Source: Amphritea balenae (GTDB taxonomy: Bacteria > Pseudomonadota > Gammaproteobacteria > Pseudomonadales > Balneatricaceae). From it: a stretch of 64,000 nt of DNA. The first letter of the stretch is position 1; the number at the start of each line of letters is the position of its first letter. Shown here one piece after another: positions 38,477 through 48,336 of the stretch. A program made the position numbers and the translations under genes. The notes beneath the pieces are model-generated. The model saw nothing but the letters and a program-made list of their open reading frames with translations, made no database searches and was not told where the DNA came from. The stretch lies in the NCBI RefSeq assembly GCF_003858655.1, contig NZ_RQXV01000006.1:186001-250000 (forward strand), written 5' to 3'.

Positions 38477-39169
38477 ATGGATCTGCAAGGCTTTGGCCAT
38501 CTCCTGATCTCCGGTACCTGGATTACTATTCAGCTGGCTATTGCCAGTTTGTTGGTGGGTCTGGTATTTGGTTTGATGGGTGCCGCGGCAAAATTATCGG
38601 ATAACCGGATTGCCCGCTGGCTGGCAACCGGCTATACCACTTTAGTGCGTGGCTTGCCGGAGCTGTTGCTGGTGCTGGCAATTTACTTCGGTGGTGCTCA
38701 GATTCTGATGTGGATAGCGGGCTGGTTTGGTTATGATGAATTTATTGAGGTAGGACAGTTTACTGCAGGTGTTGCTGCGCTATCGATCGCTTTTGGCGCC
38801 TATGCAACCGAGGTGTTTCGAATGGCGATGCTGGCGATTCCTAAGGGACAGTGGGAGGCAGGCCTGGCCTGCGGCATGAGTAAGCCGCGAACTTTCTTTC
38901 GTATTATCCTGCCACAGGTATGGCGTCTGGCTATTCCGGGGCTGGGTAATCTGTTTCAGGTACTGCTTAAAGATACCGCGCTGGTCTCTGTTGTCGGTCT
39001 GAACGATATTATGCGTCAGTCGCAAGTGGCGATCAGCTCCACCAAAGAGCCGTTTACTTTTTTTATGGTGGCAGCGCTGATCTATCTGCTGCTAACGGCG
39101 GCGGCGACCAGCTTTACCATGCTGATGGAGCGTATGAGTAACCCTGCTGCCCGGGGGAACCGCTCATGA
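38477..39169 (+). CDS. Polar amino-acid ABC transporter, permease (HisQ/ArtQ-like)
   Basis: A 230-residue inner-membrane permease with about five hydrophobic segments. It has the opening LLISGTWITIQLAIASLLVGLVFG, the early YTTLVRGLPELLLVLAIYFGG, and the cytoplasmic EAA loop GQWEAGLACGMSKPRTFFRIILPQ that contacts the ATPase. It forms a heterodimer with the next gene's product. Its stop overlaps the next start by 4 bp (ATGA), so the two permeases are translationally coupled. Confidence 0.9.
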   Translation: MDLQGFGHLLISGTWITIQLAIASLLVGLVFGLMGAAAKLSDNRIARWLATGYTTLVRGLPELLLVLAIYFGGAQILMWIAGWFGYDEFIEVGQFTAGVAALSIAFGAYATEVFRMAMLAIPKGQWEAGLACGMSKPRTFFRIILPQVWRLAIPGLGNLFQVLLKDTALVSVVGLNDIMRQSQVAISSTKEPFTFFMVAALIYLLLTAAATSFTMLMERMSNPAARGNRS

Positions 39170-39915
39170 GCTGGGAATGGGGTGTTATCTGGCAATATCT
39201 TCCACGTCTGCTGGAAGGCGCATGGCTGACTTTAGAGTTAGTGCTGGTGTCTGGATTAATCGGTATTGCGTTGGCGATTCCTTTAGCGCTGATGCGGGCA
39301 TCGGATAATTACTGGGTTAAAGCGCTGCCGTTTCTCTATATCTACTTCTTTCGCGGTACACCGCTGCTGGTACAGATCTTCCTGGTCTATTACGGCGCTT
39401 CGCAGTTCGATATTATTCGGGAGTCAATTCTCTGGCCCGTTCTTAAAGAGGCTTACTGGTGTGCCATTATTGCCTTCAGCCTTAACACCGCCGCTTATAG
39501 TGCAGAACTGTTCCGCAGTGCGATTCAGGCGATCCCGGTGGGAGAACTGGAAGCGGCTGAAGCGGTAGGCATGAACAGGTCGCTACAGATCCGCCGTATT
39601 GTATTGCCAAGAGCATTTGGTATCGCTTTACCCGCTTACGGTAACGAAGTGATTCTGATGCTTAAAGGCAGTGCGCTGGCCAGTACTATCACGCTGCTGG
39701 ATCTGACCGGTGCGGCACGTACAATAAGTGCGAGATCTTATACCAATATGGAAATGTATTTAGCTGCAGGTGTGATCTATCTGGCGATCAGTGCACTGAT
39801 TATCGGGCTGTTCCGGTTTATGGAATATCGCTTTAACCGGTATCAGTATTACAACCACGTCGATACACCAAAAGATCTGGATCCGCAGTTGCGGGATCCC
39901 CATATCGATCGTTAA
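39166..39915 (+). CDS. Polar amino-acid ABC transporter, permease (HisM/ArtM-like)
   Basis: A 249-residue partner permease. It has the opening LPRLLEGAWLTLELVLVSGLIG, then YIYFFRGTPLLVQIFLVYYG and the EAA loop GELEAAEAVGMNRSLQIRRIVLPRA. It completes the importer encoded in the order ATPase, binding protein, permease, permease. Its last 4 bp overlap the 3' end of the convergent SDR gene. Confidence 0.9.
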   Translation: MSWEWGVIWQYLPRLLEGAWLTLELVLVSGLIGIALAIPLALMRASDNYWVKALPFLYIYFFRGTPLLVQIFLVYYGASQFDIIRESILWPVLKEAYWCAIIAFSLNTAAYSAELFRSAIQAIPVGELEAAEAVGMNRSLQIRRIVLPRAFGIALPAYGNEVILMLKGSALASTITLLDLTGAARTISARSYTNMEMYLAAGVIYLAISALIIGLFRFMEYRFNRYQYYNHVDTPKDLDPQLRDPHIDR

Positions 39916-40772
39916 TCAATGTCCGCCAAAAACGCCCTGATTAAGTCAGGGTATCCCTGTTGATAGCCAGGGTATATAAACTGATAGCCGCTGTCAGATA
40001 GCTGCTGGTTATTACAGCGCTTACTACCGATAGCCCTGCGTGAGGTACGATCGCTGATATGGCTGTTCAACTTTTGTGCCAGCCAATCGGCGACCTCATG
40101 CAAGGGAACCGGCTCTGAATCGCTGGCCAGGTAAACCGGCTGTAGTGGTTGTTCCTTTGAACGTTGGTATAGATGCATTAAAACACCGACACAATCATCC
40201 CGATGAATCCGGTTACTGTAGCGCAGCGGCTCAGCAGGGTAGCCTTTGCCCTGCATCACCTGATTGAGCAACATATTTCGTCCCGGTCCGTAGATACCGC
40301 TGAAGCGTACTACCGTGGCGGGAATGCCGCTATTGAGTGCAACCTGCTCTGCTTCAAGGGTAATCTGTCCGGCAAAGCTGTCTGGTTCAGTGACTGAGTT
40401 TTCATCTATCCATTCGTGATTATGCTGGTTATATACCGCAGTGCTGGAGATGAAAAACAGCTGCCGGGGCCTTATATTCTGTTTTTTAAATGCTGTTAAT
40501 AGGTTGTTTAAGCCTTCCGGATAGGCCTGACGATAGCGCTGCTCTTCCCGGCCGCCGGCGGCAACAATGTAAAAAACGGTATCTGTCTGTTGTGGTAAAG
40601 CAGACAAAGTGTCAGGCTGACCCAGATCAGCGTTAATCCCTTGGATACCAGAGGGTAGCTGGTTTATATTACGACGAAGGCCAAAAACCTGGTGACCTTG
40701 TGCTATTAACAGCTTTCCAAGCTGTCCGCCTATATCACCGCAACCGGCAATTAATATCTGATCTGTACTCAC
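39912..40772 (-). CDS. NAD(P)-dependent SDR-family protein (YeeZ-like atypical epimerase)
   Basis: A Rossmann protein opening ILIAGCGDIGGQLGKLLIAQGHQVFGLRR, with the GxGxxGxxL-type dinucleotide loop in the first 20 residues. The tyrosine region reads FISSTAVYNQHNHEWIDE and the later segment FSGIYGPGRN is typical of extended SDRs. The usual YxxxK is not evident, as in the atypical YeeZ group; substrate unknown. A GTG start at 40772, preceded by ACAGGAA, gives 286 residues; the frame extends 12 codons further without a better site. It is divergent from oxyR across about 55 bp. Confidence 0.8.
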   Translation of the reverse strand: MSTDQILIAGCGDIGGQLGKLLIAQGHQVFGLRRNINQLPSGIQGINADLGQPDTLSALPQQTDTVFYIVAAGGREEQRYRQAYPEGLNNLLTAFKKQNIRPRQLFFISSTAVYNQHNHEWIDENSVTEPDSFAGQITLEAEQVALNSGIPATVVRFSGIYGPGRNMLLNQVMQGKGYPAEPLRYSNRIHRDDCVGVLMHLYQRSKEQPLQPVYLASDSEPVPLHEVADWLAQKLNSHISDRTSRRAIGSKRCNNQQLSDSGYQFIYPGYQQGYPDLIRAFLADID

Positions 40773-40826
40773 GCTGATGTTCCTGTATCCGGACTGAGAC
40801 AGCATCATAACAAAGGAAGCTCCTGC

Positions 40827-41735
40827 ATGACTCTGACCGAGTTACGTTACATCGTTACTTTAGCTCAGGAACAACATTTTGGACGTGCGGCAGAGCGCTG
40901 CTTTGTCAGTCAGCCAACTCTTAGTATTGCGGTTAAAAAGCTGGAAGAGGAGCTGGGTACTGCCTTGTTCGAGCGCAGTAAACACGCGGTCAGAGTCACA
41001 CCTGTTGGTGAAAAAGTGGTACGTCAGGCGCAAACGGTACTGGAACAGGCGGAATCAATCAGAGATCTGGCGCAGGAAGGCAAGGATCAGTTGGCCAGTC
41101 CGTTACGAGTGGGGGCTATCTATACCATAGGCCCTTACCTGTTTCCCCATCTGGTGCCGCAGTTACAGCAGCGGGCGCCTAATATGCCGCTCTATATCGA
41201 AGAAAACTTTACTGAAAATCTGCGACCAAAGATTCGCAATGGCGAGCTGGATGCGATCATTGTTGCTCTGCCGTTCGATGAACCGGATATTCTGACCCGA
41301 CCGCTCTATGATGAGCCGTTTATGATGCTGCTGCCAAAAGAGCATCCGCTTGCGGCAAAAGAACAGATAGACAGTCAAACCTTGCATGAGCAGGATCTGC
41401 TGTTACTGGGCGAAGGCCTCTGTTTCCGTGATCAGGTGCTTGAGGCTTGCCCTACGTTGTCAGGTTCATCATCGGATCGGCATACGGTTACTGAAGGCAG
41501 CTCACTGGAAACTATCCGTATGATGGTCGCATCAGGCCTGGGTTCGAGTGTGATTCCTAAATCTGCTACCGGGGGGCACTATCGGTCGGATATGGTCGTA
41601 ACTAAGCCGTTTAAGGCGCCGCCGCCTATCCGTACAGTAGGTCTGGCATGGCGTGCCAGTTTCCCTCGGCCGCAGGCAATAGATCTGTTGATTGATGCAC
41701 TGAATAGTTGCCCTGTACTGGATATTGAACACTGA
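40827..41735 (+). CDS. oxyR: Hydrogen peroxide sensor, LysR-family activator OxyR
   Basis: OxyR activates peroxide-defence genes when two cysteines form a disulfide. The N-terminal helix-turn-helix is TLTELRYIVTLAQEQHFGRAAERCFVSQPTLS, the OxyR-specific opening, split here over residues 2-32. The redox pair falls exactly at Cys199 and Cys208 (GEGLCFRDQVLEACP), the E. coli numbering. At 302 residues it is family size. recG starts immediately after the stop, matching the oxyR-recG order of pseudomonads. Confidence 0.96.
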   Translation: MTLTELRYIVTLAQEQHFGRAAERCFVSQPTLSIAVKKLEEELGTALFERSKHAVRVTPVGEKVVRQAQTVLEQAESIRDLAQEGKDQLASPLRVGAIYTIGPYLFPHLVPQLQQRAPNMPLYIEENFTENLRPKIRNGELDAIIVALPFDEPDILTRPLYDEPFMMLLPKEHPLAAKEQIDSQTLHEQDLLLLGEGLCFRDQVLEACPTLSGSSSDRHTVTEGSSLETIRMMVASGLGSSVIPKSATGGHYRSDMVVTKPFKAPPPIRTVGLAWRASFPRPQAIDLLIDALNSCPVLDIEH

Positions 41736-41736
41736 T

Positions 41737-43818
41737 ATGAGCATCCTCTCACTCGCCCAGCTGCCCGTGACTGATTTAAAGGGGGTGGGGGCTGCGTTAG
41801 AGCAGAAGCTGCAGAAACTGGATATTCAGAATTTGCAGGATCTGCTCTTTCATCTGCCTTCCCGATATCAGGATCGAACCCGGGTTATACCTATTGGCTC
41901 ATTGCGGCCGGGTGATGAGGGGGTGATTGAAGGCGAAGTGAAAGGTACTGATATTGCGATGGGGCGCCGCCGTAGTATGGTCTGTCGATTGCAAGATGGT
42001 ACTGGCACTATCACATTACGTTTTTTTCATTTTTCAGCTGCGCAAAAGAATAACCTTAAGTCGGGAGTGAGGATTCGTTGCTTCGGTGAAGTCAGAACCG
42101 GTGCCAGTGGTCTTGAGATCTACCATCCTGAATACAGACGGGTAGATGAATCTGTTATTAGTCCGGTTGAAGAGTCCCTGACACCTATCTATCCCACCAC
42201 CGAAGGGGTAAATCAGGCGCGCTTGCGGATGCTCACAGAAGCCGCCCTTGGCTACCTTGAAGCTGGCTCCCTGACTGAGCTGATTCCTGAACCATTGCGA
42301 CAACAATGGCGTCTGCCACCACTGAATGATGCGGTTAAGTATCTGCACCGGCCACCGGTTGAAGCAGATCAGGAGCAGTTGCTTGACGGTTTGCATCCGG
42401 CCCAGCGCAGACTGGCCTTTGAAGAGTTGCTGGCGCATCACTTGTCACTCCAGAAGCTACGTAATCGTACCCGACAGCAGGGCGCGCCATTATTAACTTC
42501 AACCGGACAGTATTGTCAGCCATTTCTAGAGCAGCTGCCATTTCCGTTAACCGGTGCACAGCAACGGGTTGCTGCAGAGATTAGCGCTGATCTTTCACAG
42601 CCTTACCCTATGCTGCGTCTGGTACAGGGTGATGTCGGGTCTGGAAAAACGGTAGTCGCCGCACTGGCGGCTCTACAGGCCGTAGAAGGGGGCTTTCAGG
42701 CGGCAGTTATGGCACCGACCGAGATCCTGGCCGAACAGCATTATATTAATTTCAGTACCTGGCTCGAGCCGCTGGGGCTAAAAGTGGCCTGGCTGGCAGG
42801 CAAGCTCAAAGGTAAAAAGCGACAGGCGCAGCTGGAGATGATCGCCGATGGTTCAGCGCAGATTGTTGTAGGTACCCATGCGCTGTTTCAGGATGAAGTG
42901 AGTTTTGCCAATCTGGGGCTGGTGGTTGTGGATGAACAGCACCGTTTTGGTGTGCATCAGCGTTTGGCGTTACGCGAAAAAGGCCGGCAGGATAAACGCT
43001 CACCACATCAGTTAATTATGACGGCGACACCGATACCCAGAACCCTGACGATGAGTGCTTATGCCGACCTGGATTGTTCGGTTATAGATGAGCTACCGCC
43101 GGGCCGTACCCCGGTTAATACCGTCGTGATCTCTGATCAGCGGCGGGCGGAGGTGGTACAGCGAGTGCAGGATGCCTGCCATCAGGGGCGGCAGGTGTAT
43201 TGGGTTTGTACCCTGATTGAAGAGTCGGAGGCTTTGCAGTGTCAGGCGGCAGAGGTAACCGCCGAGGAGTTGCGTGAAGCTCTGTCAGAATTGCGTATCG
43301 GGTTAATACACGGGCGGATGAAACCGGCTGAGAAAGCCGAGATAATGGCCAGTTATAAGGCTGCTGAGCTGGATCTCCTGGTGGCTACTACCGTTATTGA
43401 AGTGGGGGTGGATGTGCCCAATGCTTCAGTCATGATTATTGAAAATCCCGAGCGCCTGGGGCTGGCTCAGTTGCATCAGTTACGCGGTCGGGTCGGACGA
43501 GGATCGGTCGAGAGCTTTTGTTTACTCATGTACCATGCGCCGTTGTCACAACAGGGGCGTGAACGCTTAGCGGTAATGCGAGAAACAACAGACGGTTTTC
43601 GTATTGCCGAAAAAGACCTTGAACTACGAGGCCCGGGCGAGGTGTTAGGCACCCGGCAGACCGGTATGATGTCGTTCAAAGTGGCGGACCTGCAGCGGGA
43701 TGCGGATCTCCTGACCCGGGTGAAGCAAGTGGCCGGACAGGTTGCTGAAGATGTCGAACTTACCGATGCAATAATTCAGCGCTGGTTAGGGCGCGATGAG
43801 CAGTACGCTACGGTATAA
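41737..43818 (+). CDS. recG: ATP-dependent DNA helicase RecG
   Basis: RecG remodels stalled forks and branched DNA. An N-terminal wedge domain (residues ~60-160, including GRRRSMVCRLQDGTGTITLRFF) precedes the superfamily 2 motor. The motor has motif I GDVGSGKTVVAALAAL, motif II VVDEQHRFGV, motif III MTATPIPRTL and motif VI QLRGRVGRG, followed by the TRG-like C-terminal segment LRGPGEVLGTRQTG. ATG at 41737 gives 693 residues, the E. coli length; a TTG four codons upstream inside oxyR is possible. It lies one base after the oxyR stop codon. Confidence 0.96.
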   Translation: MSILSLAQLPVTDLKGVGAALEQKLQKLDIQNLQDLLFHLPSRYQDRTRVIPIGSLRPGDEGVIEGEVKGTDIAMGRRRSMVCRLQDGTGTITLRFFHFSAAQKNNLKSGVRIRCFGEVRTGASGLEIYHPEYRRVDESVISPVEESLTPIYPTTEGVNQARLRMLTEAALGYLEAGSLTELIPEPLRQQWRLPPLNDAVKYLHRPPVEADQEQLLDGLHPAQRRLAFEELLAHHLSLQKLRNRTRQQGAPLLTSTGQYCQPFLEQLPFPLTGAQQRVAAEISADLSQPYPMLRLVQGDVGSGKTVVAALAALQAVEGGFQAAVMAPTEILAEQHYINFSTWLEPLGLKVAWLAGKLKGKKRQAQLEMIADGSAQIVVGTHALFQDEVSFANLGLVVVDEQHRFGVHQRLALREKGRQDKRSPHQLIMTATPIPRTLTMSAYADLDCSVIDELPPGRTPVNTVVISDQRRAEVVQRVQDACHQGRQVYWVCTLIEESEALQCQAAEVTAEELREALSELRIGLIHGRMKPAEKAEIMASYKAAELDLLVATTVIEVGVDVPNASVMIIENPERLGLAQLHQLRGRVGRGSVESFCLLMYHAPLSQQGRERLAVMRETTDGFRIAEKDLELRGPGEVLGTRQTGMMSFKVADLQRDADLLTRVKQVAGQVAEDVELTDAIIQRWLGRDEQYATV

Positions 43819-43844
43819 TGTGTTTTTTATCATAAGAGCTTTCT

Positions 43845-44822
43845 ATGTCTGTGCCTCCCTGTCGTTTTTCTATCTCTGAATCTGATGCGCCTTTAGAGCT
43901 GTTACCCCAGGATATCAGCGCTTGGCGGCAGGGTAATTGCTCGACTGAATATGTGCACCGGCTTGATTCCGGGGTGCCCGGCCCGGAACTGGTGATTCAG
44001 GCACTGACCCACGGTAACGAAATCTGTGGTGCAAATACGCTGATCTGGCTGTTGGAACATGGTGTTATGCCGGTAAAGGGTGCCCTGACACTGATCTTTG
44101 CCAATGTTGCAGCCTACCAGACCTTTGACCCGCAGCGGCCTTTTGCCAGCCGTTGTCTGGACGAAGATATGAATCGTCTCTGGCAGACAGAGAGTCTGCT
44201 AAGGCCTGATAGTCGGGAAAGTCATCGGGCGGTTGAACTATTACCTTATATCGAGAATGCAGACAGCCTGTTGGATCTACATTCAACAACTTATGCAGTC
44301 GCGCCGATGCTGATCTACCCGGATAACCTTCGTAACCGGGAATTTGCCGATAGTATGCAGTATCCATTCCCTCATCTGCTTTATGATCTGGGCAGCTATC
44401 ATACCGGGATGCTGATTTCTGAGCATGAGCGGCACAGTGATGCCGGTGTTTCGCTAGTGGCTGAGTGTGGTCAGCACTTTGCTGCAGCTACCAGTGCCCA
44501 GGCACTGGCTACCGCACTGCACTTCATTGCGCTGCATGGCATGCTGGATGCTGATGTTGAGATCCCTGACTGGGGTTATGCACCCGATAAAAGCGCCGGA
44601 CATTATCGTATTGACCGGGTGCTTCAGGCGCAGACTGAGCGATTCCGCTTTGCAGAACCGGTTAGTGGTTTTGAGCGTTTTAGCCGGGGTGAGCTGATCG
44701 CTACAGATGATCAGGAGTTGATCGCTGCACCTTTTGATAACTGCGCTCTGATCATGCCGGCCCGGGTGCCGGTGGAAGGGGAAGAAGTTGTGACACTGGC
44801 TGAATATATCGACAGGAACTGA
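43845..44822 (+). CDS. Succinylglutamate desuccinylase/aspartoacylase-family deacylase
   Basis: A 325-residue zinc-dependent M14-like protein. The metal ligands are visible in ALTHGNEICGA (His and Glu, near residues 56-59) and in LLDLHSTTYAVAP (His, near 146). EDMNRLW near 107 is the conserved substrate-arginine region, and a catalytic glutamate is likely in VAECGQHF near 210. Family members cleave N-acyl amino acids. It is not in an ast operon, so it is unlikely to be AstE itself. It starts 26 bp after recG, and the DUF501 gene follows 1 bp after its stop. Confidence 0.82.
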   Translation: MSVPPCRFSISESDAPLELLPQDISAWRQGNCSTEYVHRLDSGVPGPELVIQALTHGNEICGANTLIWLLEHGVMPVKGALTLIFANVAAYQTFDPQRPFASRCLDEDMNRLWQTESLLRPDSRESHRAVELLPYIENADSLLDLHSTTYAVAPMLIYPDNLRNREFADSMQYPFPHLLYDLGSYHTGMLISEHERHSDAGVSLVAECGQHFAAATSAQALATALHFIALHGMLDADVEIPDWGYAPDKSAGHYRIDRVLQAQTERFRFAEPVSGFERFSRGELIATDDQELIAAPFDNCALIMPARVPVEGEEVVTLAEYIDRN

Positions 44823-44823
44823 G

Positions 44824-45336
44824 ATGCCGATTACTGAACTACAAATGCAAATAATTGAACGTCAGCTGGGACGTAAGCCCCGAGGCCTTGTGGATATCGC
44901 CTGGCAGAGTAAACAGGGCGTACCTGCTGTACTGCAGATGCGATCTCTGGTCGATGATCAGCCGTTTCCGACCTTGTACTGGCTCAGCTCAAAGGATCTG
45001 TATCAGGCGATCGCCGAGATAGAGACCGGTGGTGAAGTGAAGCGGATCGAGCAACAAATGGCTGAGGATGATGAATTGCGTCAGGCTCACCTGGCTGATC
45101 AGCAGCGTTATGTTGATCTTCGCTGGCAGGAGATGGCTGAGAGTGATCGGCTAAGAATTGAAGAGCTGGGCTTTACCGAGCTGTTTAATAGTTATGGCAT
45201 TGGCGGTATTCGGCACTGGGATAAAGTGCGCTGTTTGCATATGCAGTATGCGTATCATTTAGCTGTGGGGGGGACGGCGATCGGTCGTTTACTTGAACAA
45301 CGCTACCCTTTAGCTAGTCTGGAGCTAACTATATAA
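44824..45336 (+). CDS. DUF501-family protein
   Basis: A 170-residue protein matching the DUF501 pattern: IIERQLGRKPRGLVDIA at the start, then PFPTLYWLSSKDL, and the C-terminal GIGGIRHWDKVRCLHMQYAYHLA. Biochemical role is unknown to me. The tight spacing to the deacylase gene (1 bp) suggests co-translation. A strong terminator follows about 65 bp downstream. Confidence 0.82.
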   Translation: MPITELQMQIIERQLGRKPRGLVDIAWQSKQGVPAVLQMRSLVDDQPFPTLYWLSSKDLYQAIAEIETGGEVKRIEQQMAEDDELRQAHLADQQRYVDLRWQEMAESDRLRIEELGFTELFNSYGIGGIRHWDKVRCLHMQYAYHLAVGGTAIGRLLEQRYPLASLELTI

Positions 45337-45399
45337 GCCGCTTATGGTGAATAGCGTTATTGATTGAAGCAGGTCGCTGCGAAACGATAGAACAGGCAA

Positions 45400-45429
45400 T
45401 AAAAAAGCAGGCTTTAGCCTGCTTTTTTA
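45400..45429. terminator. Bidirectional intrinsic terminator
   Basis: AGCAGGCT/AGCCTGCT, an 8-bp stem with a 2-base loop, lies between A6 and T6 runs. It ends the recG-side operon and the convergent ferredoxin transcript. Confidence 0.9.
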
Positions 45430-45443
45430 GTTCTGAAATCGTA

Positions 45444-45716
<273 letters not shown>

Positions 45717-45725
45717 CTAATATTA

Positions 45726-46238
<513 letters not shown>

Positions 46239-46380
46239 TTAGCAAATCCGCAAGTGCGCGATATTAGCTGAAATGCAAGGCTATCACAAATACAATAATG
46301 GAATGAATTATTATATTTTAGTTATAAGAAATATTTTTTTAATTACATTTAAGAATAATATGTATCGGAGCGGGCCGCAG

Positions 46381-47643
46381 ATGACCGGAAAACAAATAGT
46401 TACAACATTACTGCTGGCGCTGGGAACAGTGTTTCTGAGCGGTTGCCAGACGCTGCAGAACATCGATAAAGGTCTCTATAATGCGGCGGAGTCGATTAGT
46501 GAAACAGATCGGGTGACAGGGCAACGTACTCTGAGTGCCGCAGATCGTAGTGCGCAGATCCGTCAGGGTAATGCTGCGGTTGAAAAAATTGTAGCCGATG
46601 AAAAAAAACAGGGTCGTAAATTAGATTCGGCGTTGGATCGTAAGCAGTATCAGCGTTTAGTTCGTATCTTCGATCGGGTACACCGGGTGAGTCACCTGAG
46701 TCGGGAGCGGTGGCAACCGATATTAATAGATCGGGATTCCTTTAATGCGTTTACCACCGGTGGTACTTATATTGTGGTGCATCTGGGGCTTATGCAGCAG
46801 TTGAACGATGATGAAGTCGCCGCTGTTGTCGGTCATGAGATAGCGCATACCGTTGCAAACCATGTGGGTGAACGTCAGACCCAGCAACAGCTGAGTTTAC
46901 TCGCTTCAAAAGCGGCCCGGCAAAAAGGGTATCAGGCGGCATTTACCCATGAGCTTGAGCGAGAAGCGGATCGTATCGGTATTCTCTATAGTGCGCTGTC
47001 GGGGTTTGATCCTTATGCTTCAAGCAGGATCTGGCAGCGTCAGTACCAGCAGCAGGGTAATGCCCGTAGCTTGTTCGCCCATGATCACCCGGTTAACGCC
47101 GAGCGTGCCTCAGAAACGAAAATACTGGCCGGCCGGGTTAAGCAGTATTATCAGCCGGGACGGATTAATCCTCAGGCTGCGACGTTGTTGGATAACAATA
47201 GTTTGTGGCAAAAGAGCGATAACCGGCATAAAGAGACTGCGGGAGAAGGAGGGGGTGTTGCTGCGGTGTTGAGTACTGCACTGGGTGCCTATGTTGATCA
47301 TCAACAGGCAAAGCAGGAGGCTTCAAGGCAGTCTCAGCAGGCTCAGTTTGTGAAAGCAGTAGAGCAACATATGCAGTTAGAAAAGCAGACCCGAAAAACC
47401 GATACCAGCTGGGTTACCCGCTGGCGGTGGCGTGGAAATATCCCATTGAACAATGTGGTGATGGGAATGATGGCTCAGGATAGTAAAGGCAAACTACATC
47501 GTTATGTGTCGCATCTTAAAGGTAGTTTGAGACCAGGGCAGCGATTTGATCTTGAGTTCAGGATGCAGGATGGAGTAACACTTAAACAGTTAGAAGGTAT
47601 GAAAACCCGTTACTATGTGGACGATGCATTACCCGCAAAATAG
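46381..47643 (+). CDS. M48-family metalloprotease, lipoprotein
   Basis: The N-terminus (TTLLLALGTVFLSGC) is a lipoprotein signal with lipobox Cys near residue 20, so the protein is envelope-anchored. The zinc motif HEIAH lies in VVGHEIAHTVANH near residue 151, with the third ligand in FTHELEREADRIG. This is the LoiP/BepA-like group of periplasmic quality-control proteases. After residue ~260 there is a polar linker and an additional ~130-residue module (WRWRGNIPLNNVVMGMM onward) that I cannot name. ATG at 46381 is preferred to the frame's earlier start because it puts the signal peptide at the N-terminus. The gene is monocistronic. Confidence 0.88.
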   Translation: MTGKQIVTTLLLALGTVFLSGCQTLQNIDKGLYNAAESISETDRVTGQRTLSAADRSAQIRQGNAAVEKIVADEKKQGRKLDSALDRKQYQRLVRIFDRVHRVSHLSRERWQPILIDRDSFNAFTTGGTYIVVHLGLMQQLNDDEVAAVVGHEIAHTVANHVGERQTQQQLSLLASKAARQKGYQAAFTHELEREADRIGILYSALSGFDPYASSRIWQRQYQQQGNARSLFAHDHPVNAERASETKILAGRVKQYYQPGRINPQAATLLDNNSLWQKSDNRHKETAGEGGGVAAVLSTALGAYVDHQQAKQEASRQSQQAQFVKAVEQHMQLEKQTRKTDTSWVTRWRWRGNIPLNNVVMGMMAQDSKGKLHRYVSHLKGSLRPGQRFDLEFRMQDGVTLKQLEGMKTRYYVDDALPAK

Positions 47644-47659
47644 CTGGTTTTTCAGGTTT

Positions 47660-47687
47660 AAAAAAACGCGCCGGAAGCGCGTTTTTT
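47660..47687. terminator. Bidirectional intrinsic terminator
   Basis: ACGCGC and GCGCGT pair around a 5-base loop between A and T runs. It serves the M48 gene and the convergent rsmD. Confidence 0.88.
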
Positions 47688-47702
47688 GTTAAGTCGATTC
47701 TA

Positions 47703-48314
47703 CTATGCATTGCGCTCGTAAAGCCGGTAGGTCACCTGACCGGCGTGCTTTTCACGATAGAGCTGCCAGTTTTCAGGTACCTGCGGATCGGTTAGTTCTT
47801 GCTCGGTCTCCAGATAGATCATTGCATGATCCGATAACAGATTCTTCTGCTCAAGAAGCTGACAGCAGAGCTGGGCCAGGCCTTTATGAAAGGGGGGATC
47901 TAAAAACACCACATCGTACTGGCTTTCTAAATCGTTGCTACGGCTTTCCAGCCACTCCAGAGCTGAGCCTGTAATCAGTTCGGCATGTTGCGTTTTCAGG
48001 TCCTGAATATTCTGCCGTAGCTGATGAATAACCGCAGGAGCATTGTCTATCATGGTGGCATGAATGGCGCCCCGGGACAGAGCTTCAAAGGCTAATGCGC
48101 CGCTGCCGGTAAACAGGTCGAGACAGCGACCACCGGGAACATAGCTTGCCAGCCAGTTAAACAGCGTTTCCCGCACCCGGTCAGGCGTGGGCCGTAAACC
48201 TTCGGATTCAGGAAAGTTCAGCTTCCTGCCACGCCATTCGCCACCGATAATGCGAAGTTGTTGCTTACCCGCACCTACTTTCTGAGGTGAACGTTGCGGA
48301 CGTCGTCTGGCCAT
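47703..48314 (-). CDS. rsmD: 16S rRNA (guanine(966)-N2)-methyltransferase
   Basis: RsmD methylates G966 of 16S rRNA in the assembled 30S subunit. The SAM site is CLDLFTGSGALAFEALSRGA (near residues 60-79) and the catalytic motif is VVFLDPPFHKG near 133-141. The opening LRIIGGEWRGRKLNFPESEGLRPTPDRVRETLFNWL is diagnostic. At 203 residues it is family size. It is downstream of the M16-like gene by 22 bp on the same strand. Confidence 0.95.
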   Translation of the reverse strand: MARRRPQRSPQKVGAGKQQLRIIGGEWRGRKLNFPESEGLRPTPDRVRETLFNWLASYVPGGRCLDLFTGSGALAFEALSRGAIHATMIDNAPAVIHQLRQNIQDLKTQHAELITGSALEWLESRSNDLESQYDVVFLDPPFHKGLAQLCCQLLEQKNLLSDHAMIYLETEQELTDPQVPENWQLYREKHAGQVTYRLYERNA

Positions 48315-48336
48315 GCATTTTCCTTAACCGTTTTGC